64,000 nt of DNA from Streptomyces mobaraensis (GCF_020099395.1 NZ_CP083590.1:6882001-6946000), one strand, 5' to 3'. Shown: positions 49,083 through 58,137, numbered from the stretch's first letter. The notes: generated by a model from the sequence alone, not told the origin. Numbers and translations: made by a program.

Positions 49083-50414
49083 TCAGCCGCCCGGCGTCGC
49101 GGGCAGGGGGCGCGCCAGGGGTGGTGGCGCGGCGGCCGGTGCGGGCGGTGGGGCCGGCGCCTGTGGGGCCGCCGGGGGCGGTGGGGACGCCGGGGGCCCG
49201 GCGGGCGGTACGGGTGCCGCGCCCGCTTGCTGTGCGGCAGGTGTCTGCGCGGCAGGTGTCTGCGGGGCCGGAGGCGAGGGCTGGGCCGGGGGTGCGGGGG
49301 GCGGCGCCGGGGAAGCCGGCGGGGCCGCGGTGGCCGGTGGCGGCACGGTGGCCCCCGGCGATGCCTCCGGTGGTGTCTCCGGCAGCGTCGGCTCCGTCGT
49401 CGCCAGGCCCAGCGCGTACGCCGCCCACCAGTGCCCGGCGGGCGGCGCGCCCCGGCAGGCGCCGTCCGACTCACCGGGCCGCTTCACCCACACCAGGGCG
49501 TCCACCAGCGGGGCGCCCGTCACCGTGGTGGGAGGTGCGCCCAGGGCGCGCCCGGGCGGATTGCACCACGCCTCGTCGCCGGCGTCCTCCTTGCCCTCCT
49601 GCCGGGGCAGCGGACCGTTGCCGTTGCGGCTGGTGTCGATGATGTAGTGGGCCCCGCCGAGGAGGGCGGACAGCCGGTCGCCGTAGGCGCGGGTGACGGG
49701 CGTGGTGTGGAAGTTGGAGACGTTCAGCGCGAAGCCGTCCGCCTGCTCCAGCCCCGACCGGCGCAGCAGGTCCGCCAGCCGCGGCAGGTCGGAGACCCAG
49801 CCCGCGTTGCCCGCGTCCAGGTACACCGACGTCCGGGGCAGCGCCTTGAAGGCCCGTACGGCCTCGGCGAGCAGGACCGGCCGCTCGGCCAGTGCCTCCG
49901 GTGGGGACGAGCAGCCCGTGGCCAGGTGCGCGAGGGCGTCCGGTTCGAGCACCACCCAGGCGCGGCGGTCGCCGATGCCCTCCGCGGCCCGGGCCACCCA
50001 CCGGCGGTACGCCGCCGCGTCGGGCGCCCCGCCCGAGGAGTACTGGCCGCAGTCGCGGTGCGGGACGTTGTACGCCACCAGCAGCGGTACGCGTCCGGCG
50101 GCGGCCGCCGCACGCGTCACCCGCTCCGCCGCCGCCCGGGGATCGTCCCCCGGCAGCCAGACGGCCGCGGGGCGGTCGGCGATGCGCCGCAGCGCCTCCG
50201 CGTCCCCCTCCCGCCCGCGCTCCTGCCAGACCCGCACCTGACGCGCCGCCGGACCGGTGGGCTCCACCCAGAACGGGGACGCCCCGGCCGTCACCCCGTC
50301 CGCGGCCCCCGCCTGCCCCGGACACAGCGGCAGGCACACCGCCCCCGCGCTCGCCAGCAGAACGGCACCCCGACGGGCGTGCACGAGAACGCGGGCCGGA
50401 CTCGTGGTGCGCAT
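49083..50414 (-). CDS. Secreted GH6 cellulase (endoglucanase/cellobiohydrolase)
   Basis: A 443-residue protein with a signal peptide (RRGAVLLASAGAVCLPLCPG) and a GH6 catalytic domain over residues ~40-340. Family motifs are VVLEPDALAHL (catalytic Asp region), SVYLDAGNAGWV, FALNVSNFHTT, IIDTSRNGNGP, WCNPPGRALG and LVWVKRPGESDG. It should hydrolyse beta-1,4-glucan by inversion. The last ~100 residues are almost pure Pro/Ala (blocks such as PPAPPAQPSPPAP), with no carbohydrate-binding module. The tail may be a wall spacer. It lies two genes from the cellulose-synthase-like GT2, suggesting that it trims an endogenous glucan, but that is inference. An upstream GTG would add three residues. Confidence 0.92.
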   Translation of the reverse strand: MRTTSPARVLVHARRGAVLLASAGAVCLPLCPGQAGAADGVTAGASPFWVEPTGPAARQVRVWQERGREGDAEALRRIADRPAAVWLPGDDPRAAAERVTRAAAAAGRVPLLVAYNVPHRDCGQYSSGGAPDAAAYRRWVARAAEGIGDRRAWVVLEPDALAHLATGCSSPPEALAERPVLLAEAVRAFKALPRTSVYLDAGNAGWVSDLPRLADLLRRSGLEQADGFALNVSNFHTTPVTRAYGDRLSALLGGAHYIIDTSRNGNGPLPRQEGKEDAGDEAWCNPPGRALGAPPTTVTGAPLVDALVWVKRPGESDGACRGAPPAGHWWAAYALGLATTEPTLPETPPEASPGATVPPPATAAPPASPAPPPAPPAQPSPPAPQTPAAQTPAAQQAGAAPVPPAGPPASPPPPAAPQAPAPPPAPAAAPPPLARPLPATPGG

Positions 50415-50822
50415 GGGCTCCACCCTTCACCTGGGCAACCGTGGTCGTACCAGGCTGTAAGGTGTCGGGCCGTCAGGTCGCGCGGGCTTGCGCCGTGTGG
50501 GTCGGCCGCTGGGCCGGCCGGGTGAGGGGCGGCTGACGCCGCGGGGGAACCGGGGGCGCGGGCCACCCGGCACCCGGTGCCGGGCTCCCGCCTCGGTCGC
50601 CGCCCGCGCCGTCGTGCGGGATCGGCGCGGGACGCGAAGGACGGTCCCCGCCTGGCGTGCATGCGTCTGCCGATGCCCGGCTGGTCCGCCGATGGCGGCC
50701 GCGCACCCCCGGTGCGGGCCGGTCGCCCCCGCGAGTGGCGCGGTCCCGGGGGCCATCCGCCCGCCGCCTCGTGCGGCGCCCACCAGCCACCCACAGCGCC
50801 CGCCGTCCGCCCCGAACGCCCG
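50415..50822. other. Non-coding gap upstream of the GH6 gene
   Basis: About 400 bases without a convincing gene. Short frames on both strands are Arg/Pro-rich and lack ribosome sites. A small hairpin (8-bp stem CCCGGCAC with GTGCCGGG, 3-base loop) sits at 50566-50584; its role is unclear. Confidence 0.55.
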
Positions 50823-51206
50823 TCAGCCGTCCTCGATGTCCGAGATGAGTTTCGTGCTCAGATCGCTCTGCACCGCCAGCCGGGTGTGCCCGGCGTCCGG
50901 GCCGGTGCCCCAGGTGAGGGTGACCGTGGTGAACAGATGCCCGGCGCCGGAGTCGTGGTAGCGGACCTCCCAGTGGGTGGGCACGTCCTGGGCGCGCAGG
51001 ACGCCGTCGGCGTGGTTGGCCTCCTCCCAGGCGGCCAGCCGCTGCCGCAGATCCTCGGTGAGGTAGTGGGCGCGGAGCTCCGAGCCCAGGTCGTCGGTCC
51101 CGTCGTCGACGGCGTCGATGTACGCGCCGTAGAAGTCGGCCACCCGGTCGACGGCCGAGTCGGGGCTTCCCTCGCGCACGGGACTGCCCGCCTGTTCGTC
51201 CGACAT
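50823..51206 (-). CDS. Small hypothetical NTF2-like protein
   Basis: A 127-residue acidic protein starting MSDEQAGSPVREGSPDS with GGGGGGAGTTC upstream. The pattern (VADFYGAYIDAVDDGTDD, LRAHYLTEDLRQRLAAWEE, then strands VPTHWEVRYHDSGAGHLFTTVTLTWG and a final TRLAVQSDLSTKLISDIE) is that of a small alpha plus beta domain resembling NTF2 or YxeA-type folds. There are no catalytic residues to name, and no signal peptide. It is 137 bases from the DNA ligase stop, on the same strand, and could be co-expressed with no clear functional link. Confidence 0.72.
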   Translation of the reverse strand: MSDEQAGSPVREGSPDSAVDRVADFYGAYIDAVDDGTDDLGSELRAHYLTEDLRQRLAAWEEANHADGVLRAQDVPTHWEVRYHDSGAGHLFTTVTLTWGTGPDAGHTRLAVQSDLSTKLISDIEDG

Positions 51207-51343
51207 GAACTCCCCCCAGGGTCATGGTGCTTCAGATCGCTCTCTTGGGAATGAACTGCCCATGTTCCGCCGGAATAGGCCCTTCGGGCAGATGTCATCG
51301 CATATATCGGTATGGACGGACGGGTGTTGAGAGGGGCCGGGCG

Positions 51344-52405
51344 CTAACCCCCCAGCACCTCCGCCAAGTCGTACGACACCGGCTCCTCCAGCTGCGCGTA
51401 CGTGCACCCGTCCGGCTCGCGGTCCGGGCGCCAGCGGCGGAAGCGGGCGGTGTGGCGGAAGCGGTCGCCCTGCATGTGGTCGTAGGCGACCTCGCAGACG
51501 CGCTCCGGGCGCAGTGGGACCCAGGAGAGGTCCTTCTTGCCCGTCCAGCGGCTGGGGCCGCCCGGGAGGCGGGCGGCGGCCTGGGCGTCGGCGTCCGCCC
51601 AGTCCTGCCACGGGTGGCCCTCGGCGGTGGGCATGCGCAGCGGTTCCAGCTCCGCCATCAGTTCCTGGCGCCGCTTCATGGTGAACGCGCCGCACACGCC
51701 GACGTGCTGGAGCCGGCCCGCGGCGTCGTACAGGCCCAGCAGCAGCGAGCCGACCACCGGCCCGCTCTTGTGCGGGCGCAGGCCCGCGACGACGCAGTCG
51801 GCCGTCCGCTCGTGCTTGACCTTGACCATGGCGCGCTCGCCGGGCCGGTACGGCAGGTCCGGCGGCTTGGCGATCACCCCGTCCAGGCCGGCGCCCTCGA
51901 ACCGCTCGAACCAGCCGTGCGCGACGTCGAGTTCGTAGGTGACGGGGGCGGTGAACACCGGGTCGGAGGCGTCGCGGAGCGCGTCCTCCAGGGCCGTCCG
52001 GCGCTCGCGCTGCGGGGTGGCCAGCAGCGACGCGTCGCCGAGGGCGAGCAGGTCGAAGGCGACGAACGCGGCGGGGGTGGTCTCGGCCAGATGGCGTACC
52101 CGGGAGGCGGCCGGGTGGATGCGCTCCAGCAGGGCGTCGAAGTCCAGCCGGCCGCCGCGGGCGACGACGATCTCGCCGTCCAGCACACAGCGTTCCGGCA
52201 CGTTGTCCTTGAGGGACGTGACCAGCTCCGGGAAGTAGCGGGTCAGCGGGCGGCCCGAGCGGCTGCCCAGCTCCAGCTCGTCGCCGTCCCGGAAGACGAC
52301 GGCCCGGAAGCCGTCCCACTTGGCCTCGTACTGCATGCCCGGAGGGATCGTCGCGGCGGGCTTGGCCAGCATCGGCTCCACGGGCGGCATCACCGGAAGG
52401 TCCAT
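51344..52405 (-). CDS. ATP-dependent DNA ligase (LigC/LigD-type)
   Basis: A 353-residue ligase. The adenylation domain has the nucleophile Lys29 in YEAKWDGFR, then LGSRSGRPLTRYFPEL (motif Ia), CVLDGEIVV (motif III), FVAFDLLALG and LDGVIAKPPDLPY (motif IV), and VKVKHERTADCVV (motif V). An OB-fold follows to the C-terminus (VCEVAYDHMQGDRFRH, motif VI region). There is no phosphoesterase or polymerase domain, so it is the stand-alone LigC-like class used in non-homologous end joining and base repair. It is divergent from the polymerase gene with a 78-base shared promoter. No Ku gene is in the window. Confidence 0.93.
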   Translation of the reverse strand: MDLPVMPPVEPMLAKPAATIPPGMQYEAKWDGFRAVVFRDGDELELGSRSGRPLTRYFPELVTSLKDNVPERCVLDGEIVVARGGRLDFDALLERIHPAASRVRHLAETTPAAFVAFDLLALGDASLLATPQRERRTALEDALRDASDPVFTAPVTYELDVAHGWFERFEGAGLDGVIAKPPDLPYRPGERAMVKVKHERTADCVVAGLRPHKSGPVVGSLLLGLYDAAGRLQHVGVCGAFTMKRRQELMAELEPLRMPTAEGHPWQDWADADAQAAARLPGGPSRWTGKKDLSWVPLRPERVCEVAYDHMQGDRFRHTARFRRWRPDREPDGCTYAQLEEPVSYDLAEVLGG

Positions 52406-52483
52406 GATCCCGATTGTGCGGGCGGCGGCGCCGGCCCGCCCGCCGACAGGCGCCCGGGCCCCCGGACGCCTTAGCGTGGCCGC

Positions 52484-53518
52484 ATGGCAGAGACGCTGGA
52501 GCTCACCGTCGGCGAGCGGACGGTACGGCTGTCCAACCCGCAGAAGGTCTACTTCCCGGAGCGCGGCTACACCAAGTACGACGTCGCCCGGTACTACCTC
52601 AGCGTCGGCGACGGAGTCCTGCGCGCCCTGCGGGACCGCCCGACCACCCTGGAGCGCTACCCCGACGGCGTCGAGGGCGAGTCGTTCTTCCAGAAGCGGG
52701 CGCCCAAGAACCTCCCCGACTGGATCCCCACCGGCCGGATCGCCTTCCCCAGCGGCCGGTACGCGGACGAGATCTGCCCCACCGAGACCGCCGCCGTCCT
52801 CTGGGCCGCCAACCTCGGCTGCCTCACCTTCCACCCCTGGCCCGTCCGGCGGGACGACACCGACCACCCCGACGAACTGCGCATCGACCTCGACCCGCAG
52901 CCCGGCACCGGGTACGCCGACGCCGTCCGCGCCGCGCTGGAACTGCGCGGGCTCCTCGACGAGCTGGGGCTGACCGGCTGGCCCAAGACCTCCGGCGGCC
53001 GGGGCCTGCACGTCTTCGTGCCGATCGCCCCGCGCTGGACCTTCGTCCAGGTACGGCGGGCCGCCATCGCCGTCGCCCGGGAGCTGGAGCGGCGGATGCC
53101 CGAGCACGTCACCTCCGCCTGGTGGAAGGAGGAGCGCGGCGCCAAGGTCTTCGTCGACTACAACCAGACCGCCCGCGACCGCACCATCGCCGGCGCCTAC
53201 TCCGTCCGGCCCCGCCCGCACGCCCCCGTCTCCGCGCCGCTCCGCTGGGACGAACTGGAGAGCGCCGTCCCCGAGGACTTCGACATCACCACCATGCCGG
53301 CCCGCTACGCCGAACTCGGCGACGTGCACGCCGGCATGGAGGACCACCCCTGCGCCCTGGACGCCGCCCTGGAGCTCGCGGCCCGCGACGAGCGCGAGCA
53401 CGGGCTCGGCGACCTGCCGTACCCGCCGGAGCACCCGAAGATGAAGGGCGAGCCCAAGCGCGTCCAGCCCAGCCGGGCGAAGAAGGCGGACAAGGGGGGT
53501 ACCGATACCGCCATCTGA
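52484..53518 (+). CDS. ligD: NHEJ polymerase domain protein (LigD PolDom, primase-like)
   Basis: A 344-residue archaeo-eukaryotic-primase-like enzyme. It opens with VRLSNPQKVYFPERGYTK (5'-phosphate binding), has the metal-binding pair in LRIDLDPQPG, TSGGRGLHVFVPI, and the C-terminal AGAYSVRPRPHAPVSAPL with VFVDYNQTARDRTI. These are the PolDom signatures of LigD. It adds nucleotides and fills gaps at DNA ends during non-homologous end joining. Ligase and polymerase are separate genes here, as is usual in Streptomyces. The C-terminal 30 residues are Lys-rich. It is divergent from the ligase. Confidence 0.92.
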   Translation: MAETLELTVGERTVRLSNPQKVYFPERGYTKYDVARYYLSVGDGVLRALRDRPTTLERYPDGVEGESFFQKRAPKNLPDWIPTGRIAFPSGRYADEICPTETAAVLWAANLGCLTFHPWPVRRDDTDHPDELRIDLDPQPGTGYADAVRAALELRGLLDELGLTGWPKTSGGRGLHVFVPIAPRWTFVQVRRAAIAVARELERRMPEHVTSAWWKEERGAKVFVDYNQTARDRTIAGAYSVRPRPHAPVSAPLRWDELESAVPEDFDITTMPARYAELGDVHAGMEDHPCALDAALELAARDEREHGLGDLPYPPEHPKMKGEPKRVQPSRAKKADKGGTDTAI

Positions 53519-53620
53519 CGGCGTGCCAGTCGGGCCTATCACCCATTGTCCGCGTTTACCCGGACATCGCACGTGGAACCTGGGCAATGCTCTGTTCCCA
53601 CCTCGTACCAGAGGAGTTCC

Positions 53621-54025
53621 ATGTACAGGAGACTCGCGACCCGTGCCGGCCGGCTCACCGCCGGCGTGCTGGCGGCGACCGCGGCGGCTACCGCGCTGCT
53701 CGCCGTCCCGGCCGAGGCGACGCCCGACGGCGCCGCCCGGGCGTACGGCACGGTCAGCGCCCGCACCGGCGTCAACGAGCGCGCCCTGCCCAGCACCGAC
53801 GCCTCCGTGCGCGGCATCCTGCGCCACCGGATCCAGATCGGGCTGCGGTGCAAGGTCCGCGCCCAGGACATCGGCGGCAACAACGTCTGGTACCAGCTGA
53901 GGGACCGCCAGACCTGGGTCGCGGCCAAGTACATCGACGACAAGGCCGCCAACGTCCCCTACTGCCGGATGCTCAACCGCAGCGCCATGGACGACAGCAC
54001 CCAGTCGCGCAACGCCATGGGCTGA
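53621..54025 (+). CDS. Secreted SH3-domain-like protein
   Basis: A 134-residue protein with GAGGAG 6 bases before the ATG. The signal peptide (AGRLTAGVLAATAAATALLAV, cleavage near AEA) is followed by an SH3b-type domain: GTVSARTGVNERALPSTDAS, LRHRIQIGLRCKVRAQD and NVWYQLRDRQTWVAAKYID. Such domains bind peptidoglycan or act as small exported inhibitors. Two Cys residues (RCK and YCR) could form a disulfide. A 28-base palindrome follows. It sits alone between the NHEJ gene and the following gene. Confidence 0.85.
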   Translation: MYRRLATRAGRLTAGVLAATAAATALLAVPAEATPDGAARAYGTVSARTGVNERALPSTDASVRGILRHRIQIGLRCKVRAQDIGGNNVWYQLRDRQTWVAAKYIDDKAANVPYCRMLNRSAMDDSTQSRNAMG

Positions 54026-54043
54026 CGCGCCGCAGGGCGCACC

Positions 54044-54071
54044 GGGTCCCGTCCGCGCGCGGACGGGACCC
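54044..54071. terminator. Palindromic terminator after the SH3-like gene
   Basis: A 28-base perfect palindrome (GGGTCCCGTCCGCG and its complement) lies 19 bases after the stop codon and is followed by a C-rich run. Confidence 0.82.
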
Positions 54072-54247
54072 CCCACCCCGCGCGCACGGGGTGATTGCCG
54101 GAGCCGATACGAGTGGTGGCGCCTACAGTTGCCTCACGTACTGCACGGAACGTACCGCACGGACGTGGGACCGGCACCGGGCGTGGCGTCCGGACCGGGC
54201 ACCGCGCCGGGCCACGAGCCTCCGTATCGGCCGGAAGGAAGAACGCG

Positions 54248-55438
54248 TTGGACCACCTGACCCATGGCTGTGTTCTGCTGCTGGACGGCACCCCCGACCG
54301 GCGGCGGGGCCTGGTGCCGAACCCGACCGCGCACGCCGTCGCCGGGGCCGGGCCGCGCGGTTTCCTCGCCGCCGCGACCGCGGACGTGGTCCAGCTCCCG
54401 GCGATGGCCGGGCCGCAGAGCGTCCTGGCCTACCTCCGTGACGCCGCCACCGTCCCCGGACCCCTGCTGGTGTGGGTCACCGGCCACCTGATGGTGCCGG
54501 CCCGCAAGGGCGGCGAGGTCCACCTGGCGCTCCGCGACAGCACCCCCGGCACGGTCCGCTACACCGGACTGCCCTGGGAGTGGCTGACCCGCACCCTCGG
54601 CGAACACGCCGGACCCACCCTGCTCGTGGTCGACGTCGAGGCCGACCAGAGATCCTGGCCGCACGTCGCCGCCGCCGTCCGGGACGGGCGGCTGACCGCG
54701 GGGCCGGCGGTGTGCGGCGTCGTCACCCCCAGCCCGGACCGCGCCCCCGCCGACGCCTCGCCCTACAGCCGGGCCTTCCTCACCGCCCTCGACCTCGGCC
54801 ACCCCACGGCCGGGCCCGTCCTCGACCCGGCCCTGCTGCACCAACTCGCCCTGGACCAGGCGGGGCTGCCCGACGGCCGGCTGGTCCTGCGGCACGGCAC
54901 GCCCGGGCCCGTCCTCGCCAACCCCGCGCACGCCGCTCCGGCACCGGCCGCGGCCGTTCCCGCGCCCGCCCCTCCGGCGGCCGCCCTCCCCGTCGAGCCC
55001 CCGCCCGCGCCGGCCCGGGAGGAGGACGCGCTGCCGCGGATCCTGGCCGCCGCCAACGCCGGCCGGCACAACGAGGCCGCCGCCATGGCCGCCGCCTGGG
55101 AGCAGCAGGTGCTGCGCCGGCACGGCCCGCACAGCGCCGAGGCCGGACTGTGGATCGAGGTCCGCGCCGACCTCGCCCGGCTGGCCGGCGACCATCCGCG
55201 CGCGGCCGAACTGTGGATGTCCGCCGCCGCCAACCGGCTGGCCCGCGGCGGGCCGACGGACGCCGAGGCGGTCGCGGCCCTCAAACGCGCCCACTACTGC
55301 TGGCAGCACAGCGGGGACCGGGCGTCGCTGCTCGCGCCCGCCCTGCTCGCCCTGTGGGAGCAGGTGCCCGGCAGCCTCGACGCCGCCGCGGACGTCCGCG
55401 CCCGGCTGGCGGAAGGGCCGCGTCCCGTCTCCCGGTGA
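54248..55438 (+). CDS. Hypothetical protein with caspase-like fold hints and helical C-terminus
   Basis: A 396-residue protein starting at TTG (GGAAGGAAG 9 bases upstream). The N-terminal ~210 residues look like an alpha/beta Rossmann-type domain: CVLLLDGTPDRRRGLVPNP, LLVWVTGHLMVPARKGGE, then LLVVDVEADQRSWP and AVCGVVTPSP. The GH and the D after the next strand sit where caspase-like proteases have their His and Cys, but no Cys is present, so if related it is inactive. A Pro/Ala linker is followed by TPR-like helices (AANAGRHNEAAAMAAAWEQQ, DHPRAAELWMSAAANRLA). It may be a scaffold in a signalling or conflict system; there is no direct evidence. Confidence 0.7.
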   Translation: MDHLTHGCVLLLDGTPDRRRGLVPNPTAHAVAGAGPRGFLAAATADVVQLPAMAGPQSVLAYLRDAATVPGPLLVWVTGHLMVPARKGGEVHLALRDSTPGTVRYTGLPWEWLTRTLGEHAGPTLLVVDVEADQRSWPHVAAAVRDGRLTAGPAVCGVVTPSPDRAPADASPYSRAFLTALDLGHPTAGPVLDPALLHQLALDQAGLPDGRLVLRHGTPGPVLANPAHAAPAPAAAVPAPAPPAAALPVEPPPAPAREEDALPRILAAANAGRHNEAAAMAAAWEQQVLRRHGPHSAEAGLWIEVRADLARLAGDHPRAAELWMSAAANRLARGGPTDAEAVAALKRAHYCWQHSGDRASLLAPALLALWEQVPGSLDAAADVRARLAEGPRPVSR

Positions 55439-55776
55439 GGGGCAGGGGCGAACGCCCGGGCGGGGGCGCGGCCATGGCCCCCGCGGTGCTCAGGGCCCGT
55501 CGGCCCCGGCCGGGCGGAGCGGCCCGGCGGAGGCGCCGGGGGCGGCGTCGGCCGCCGCCGGGCCGGTGGGGTGCGGCAGGGTGCCGTCGGCGGGATCGGG
55601 AACGGTCGTCGGCGGTCTCGGGAACGTGCGAGCGGAGGCGTCGGCGAAGGCGGGCCGGGTGCCCTCGGCGATCGGGGCGGTGACGGGTCAGGACGGTCCC
55701 GGCCTCCCCGCGTCCGCCTCCCCGCGTCCGCCTCCCCGCGCCCGGCCATCGGCGGGCGGGTGCGGGCCGGGCGGCG
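55439..55776. other. Non-coding gap with a 14-bp tandem repeat
   Basis: No gene is supported in these 338 bases. A perfect 14-bp tandem pair GCGTCCGCCTCCCC lies at 55710-55723 and 55724-55737, with a partial third copy before it. The convergent flanking genes make this a likely transcription-end region. Confidence 0.55.
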
Positions 55777-57033
55777 TCAGGCTCCGACGAGGGCGAGCGA
55801 CGCCCACAGCGCCAGCACCGACAGCACCAGCGCGGCGGGCACGGTGAGCAGGCCGAGCCGGGTGAACTCGCCCAGCGCGACCTCCTCGTCGTGCTCGTGC
55901 ACGATGCGCCGCCACAGCAGCGTGGCCAGGGACCCGGTGTAGGTGAGGTTGGGGCCGATGTTGACCCCCAGCAGTACCGCGAGGACCGCGCCGGGGCCGG
56001 CGGAGGCGGTCAGCGGCAGCAGCACCAGCACGGCGGGGAGGTTGTTGACGAGGTTCGCCAGCAGCGCGGCCAGGGCCGCGAGGGCGAGCAGGGCCCACAG
56101 CCCGGTGCCGTCCGGGACCAGCCGGCCGAGGCCGGTGGCGAGGCCGTTGTCGACGACCGCGCGGACCAGGACGCCCAGGGCCAGGACGAAGGCGAGGAAC
56201 GGCACCGACGCGGCCCGCAGCAGGGCGCCGGGCGTCGTCCGGCGCCGGGCCAGGGCGCGGACCGCGAGCACCGTCGCCCCGGCGAGGGCGGCCCAGGCGG
56301 GCTCGACCCCGAACGCGGAGGTGACGACGAAGCCCGCCAGCGTGCCCGCCACCGTGGCCAGGGCGAACACCGGCACCCCGGCCGGGGCCGCGGAGGGCGG
56401 TGCCTGGGCGCCGGTGGCCAGGTCGGCGGCGAAGTAGCGCCGGAACACCACGTACTCCGTCCCGATGGCGACCAGCCAGGGCAGCGCCATCAGGGCCGCG
56501 AACCGGGTGAAGTCCAGGCCCGTGGCGTCGAAGGCGAGGAGGTTGGTGAGGTTGGAGACGGGGAGGAGGAGCGACGCCGTGTTCGACAGGTGGGCGCAGG
56601 CGTGTATGTGCGGGCCGGGACGGGCGCCGAGCCGGGCCACGGTGGCGAACACCACCGGCGTCAGCAGCACGATCGTGGCGTCCAGGCTGAGCACCGCGGT
56701 GATCAGTGAGGCCACGGCGAAGACCTGCGCGAGGAGCCGGTGCGGCCGTCCGGCGGCGGTACGGGCCATCCAGGCCCCGCAGGCCCGGAACAGCCCCTCG
56801 TCGTCGCACAGCCGGGCGAGGACCAGGACGGCCGCCAGGAAACCGATCACCGGCCCGAGCCGCCCCGCCTCGGCGCGGGCGTGCTCCGGGGAGACCGCCC
56901 CGGCGAGGACCACCAGAGCGGCCGCCGGAACGGCGAACACGGCCTCGGACCGCCCCCAGGGACGGACCACCGTGCAGGCCAGCACCGCCAGGAGGAGGAC
57001 GACGGAGAGGGACTCGGCCAGGGGAGCGCTCAT
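55777..57033 (-). CDS. ArsB/NhaD-type (SLC13-like) permease
   Basis: A 418-residue membrane protein with about eleven helices, in the ion-transporter superfamily that includes ArsB. It has FLAAVLVLARLCDDEGLF early, LSLDATIVLLTPVVFA (conserved Asp within the helix hairpin), HLSNTASLLLPVSNLTNLLAF, and the second hairpin ANLVNNLPAVLVLLPL with LGVNIGPNLTYTGSLATLL. These N-rich motifs are the substrate-binding repeats of the family. Arsenite, citrate or sodium are possible substrates. No arsR or arsC gene is nearby, so an arsenic role is only by family. Confidence 0.88.
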   Translation of the reverse strand: MSAPLAESLSVVLLLAVLACTVVRPWGRSEAVFAVPAAALVVLAGAVSPEHARAEAGRLGPVIGFLAAVLVLARLCDDEGLFRACGAWMARTAAGRPHRLLAQVFAVASLITAVLSLDATIVLLTPVVFATVARLGARPGPHIHACAHLSNTASLLLPVSNLTNLLAFDATGLDFTRFAALMALPWLVAIGTEYVVFRRYFAADLATGAQAPPSAAPAGVPVFALATVAGTLAGFVVTSAFGVEPAWAALAGATVLAVRALARRRTTPGALLRAASVPFLAFVLALGVLVRAVVDNGLATGLGRLVPDGTGLWALLALAALAALLANLVNNLPAVLVLLPLTASAGPGAVLAVLLGVNIGPNLTYTGSLATLLWRRIVHEHDEEVALGEFTRLGLLTVPAALVLSVLALWASLALVGA

Positions 57034-57153
57034 CGGGCGGTTCCCGTGCGGGGTGTGCGGGCGGGCGTCGGCCGGGGCGGTGCGGTCGGGCGTTTTGTCA
57101 CCGGGAAAGTGTGCAGGACGGCCGCGGGTCCCCGCCGTGCGGGGGCGGGGGCG

Positions 57154-58137
57154 TCAGTCCCGGCGCGAGGTCCACCAGCGGGCCTTGTACATCGCGCCCC
57201 GCACCATCCGCTTGGTGCCGTCCGGCTGGTGGAACGTCAGGACGGACGTGCACCAGACGCAGGCGTGGCCCGGTTCGGGCCGGGCCATCAGGATCCGGCC
57301 GGTGGCGGGGTCGTCGCCGATGCTCTTGACGCCGGGGGCGCTGATACGGGAGCTCAGCGGATAGTCGACAAAGCGGTGCCGGCCCGTCGCGTACTGGTGG
57401 ACGGCGGTGCCGGTGGTCACCCAGAGGCGGCCCTTCGTGCCGAGGACGGGGGCCAGGTCGTGACCGTCGCGGGTCGGCAGGGCGCTGCGGTGGACGACGA
57501 CCAGGCCGGGGTCGTCGGCCGGCCCCTCCACCCGCAGGGCGACGAGCTCCCGGCTCCCGAGCGCCCACAGCAGCCGTGTCCCCGGGTCCCAGTGGACGCC
57601 GTGCGCGCCCCGCAGCGGCACCTCCGCGTGGCGGGTGGCGCGGGAGCCGGCCGAGGCCGCGTAGACGCGGACGAAGCCGCCGGTGCTGGCCGCGACGGCG
57701 ACGTCGCCGTCGGGCAGCAGGTCGATGCTGTGCGCGTTGCCCGGCCCGGTGTGGGCGGCCCAGTACACGTCCCGGCCGGGGTACCCGACCACCGCCGCCA
57801 GCCCGCCGGAGGCGGTGGCCAGCAGGTAGCGGCGGCCGCCGAGTTCGCGGAGCTTGGCCTCGCTCGGGTTGCTCCACGACGCGCCGGGGTCCAGGTCGGC
57901 GAGGCCCGCCTGGCCGTCGGCGCTCCACGACCACAGGACGCCCGTGCCCCGGCCGACGTCCCAGCTCCGCGGCTCGGACCGGAGGACGTACACGGCCCGG
58001 CTCGCCTGGTCGGCCGCGACGATGGGCGTTCCCGCCGCGCCCCGGCCGCCGGCCGCCCGCGGCTGTGGCTGCGCGCCGGCGGCGGGGCCGGTCAGCGCGA
58101 CGGTGGCCAGGAGGGCGGCCGTCAGCAGGCGCCGCAC
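57154..58137 (-). CDS. Secreted beta-propeller-like protein (DUF6528-like)
   Basis: A 327-residue exported protein starting at GTG, with a signal peptide (RLLTAALLATVALTGPAAG). The mature part has repeated WD/propeller-like strands: IVAADQASRAVYVLR, VLWSWSADGQAGLADLDPG, YLLATASGGLAAVVGYPG, DVAVAASTGGFVRVYAA and HGVHWDPGTRLLWALGS. The pattern matches the DUF6528 family of unknown function. It is probably a six-bladed propeller that binds a ligand or partner outside the cell. Two Cys residues (ACVWC) near the C-terminus are likely disulfide-bonded. It is 120 bases from the permease, same strand. Confidence 0.82.
   Translation of the reverse strand: MRRLLTAALLATVALTGPAAGAQPQPRAAGGRGAAGTPIVAADQASRAVYVLRSEPRSWDVGRGTGVLWSWSADGQAGLADLDPGASWSNPSEAKLRELGGRRYLLATASGGLAAVVGYPGRDVYWAAHTGPGNAHSIDLLPDGDVAVAASTGGFVRVYAASAGSRATRHAEVPLRGAHGVHWDPGTRLLWALGSRELVALRVEGPADDPGLVVVHRSALPTRDGHDLAPVLGTKGRLWVTTGTAVHQYATGRHRFVDYPLSSRISAPGVKSIGDDPATGRILMARPEPGHACVWCTSVLTFHQPDGTKRMVRGAMYKARWWTSRRD

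Noticed and set aside
45716..49474. 1252-codon minus-strand frame opposite the GT2 and lipoprotein genes
   Set aside because: Both plus-strand genes have clear domains; the frame is Arg/Pro/Ser-rich without conserved motifs.
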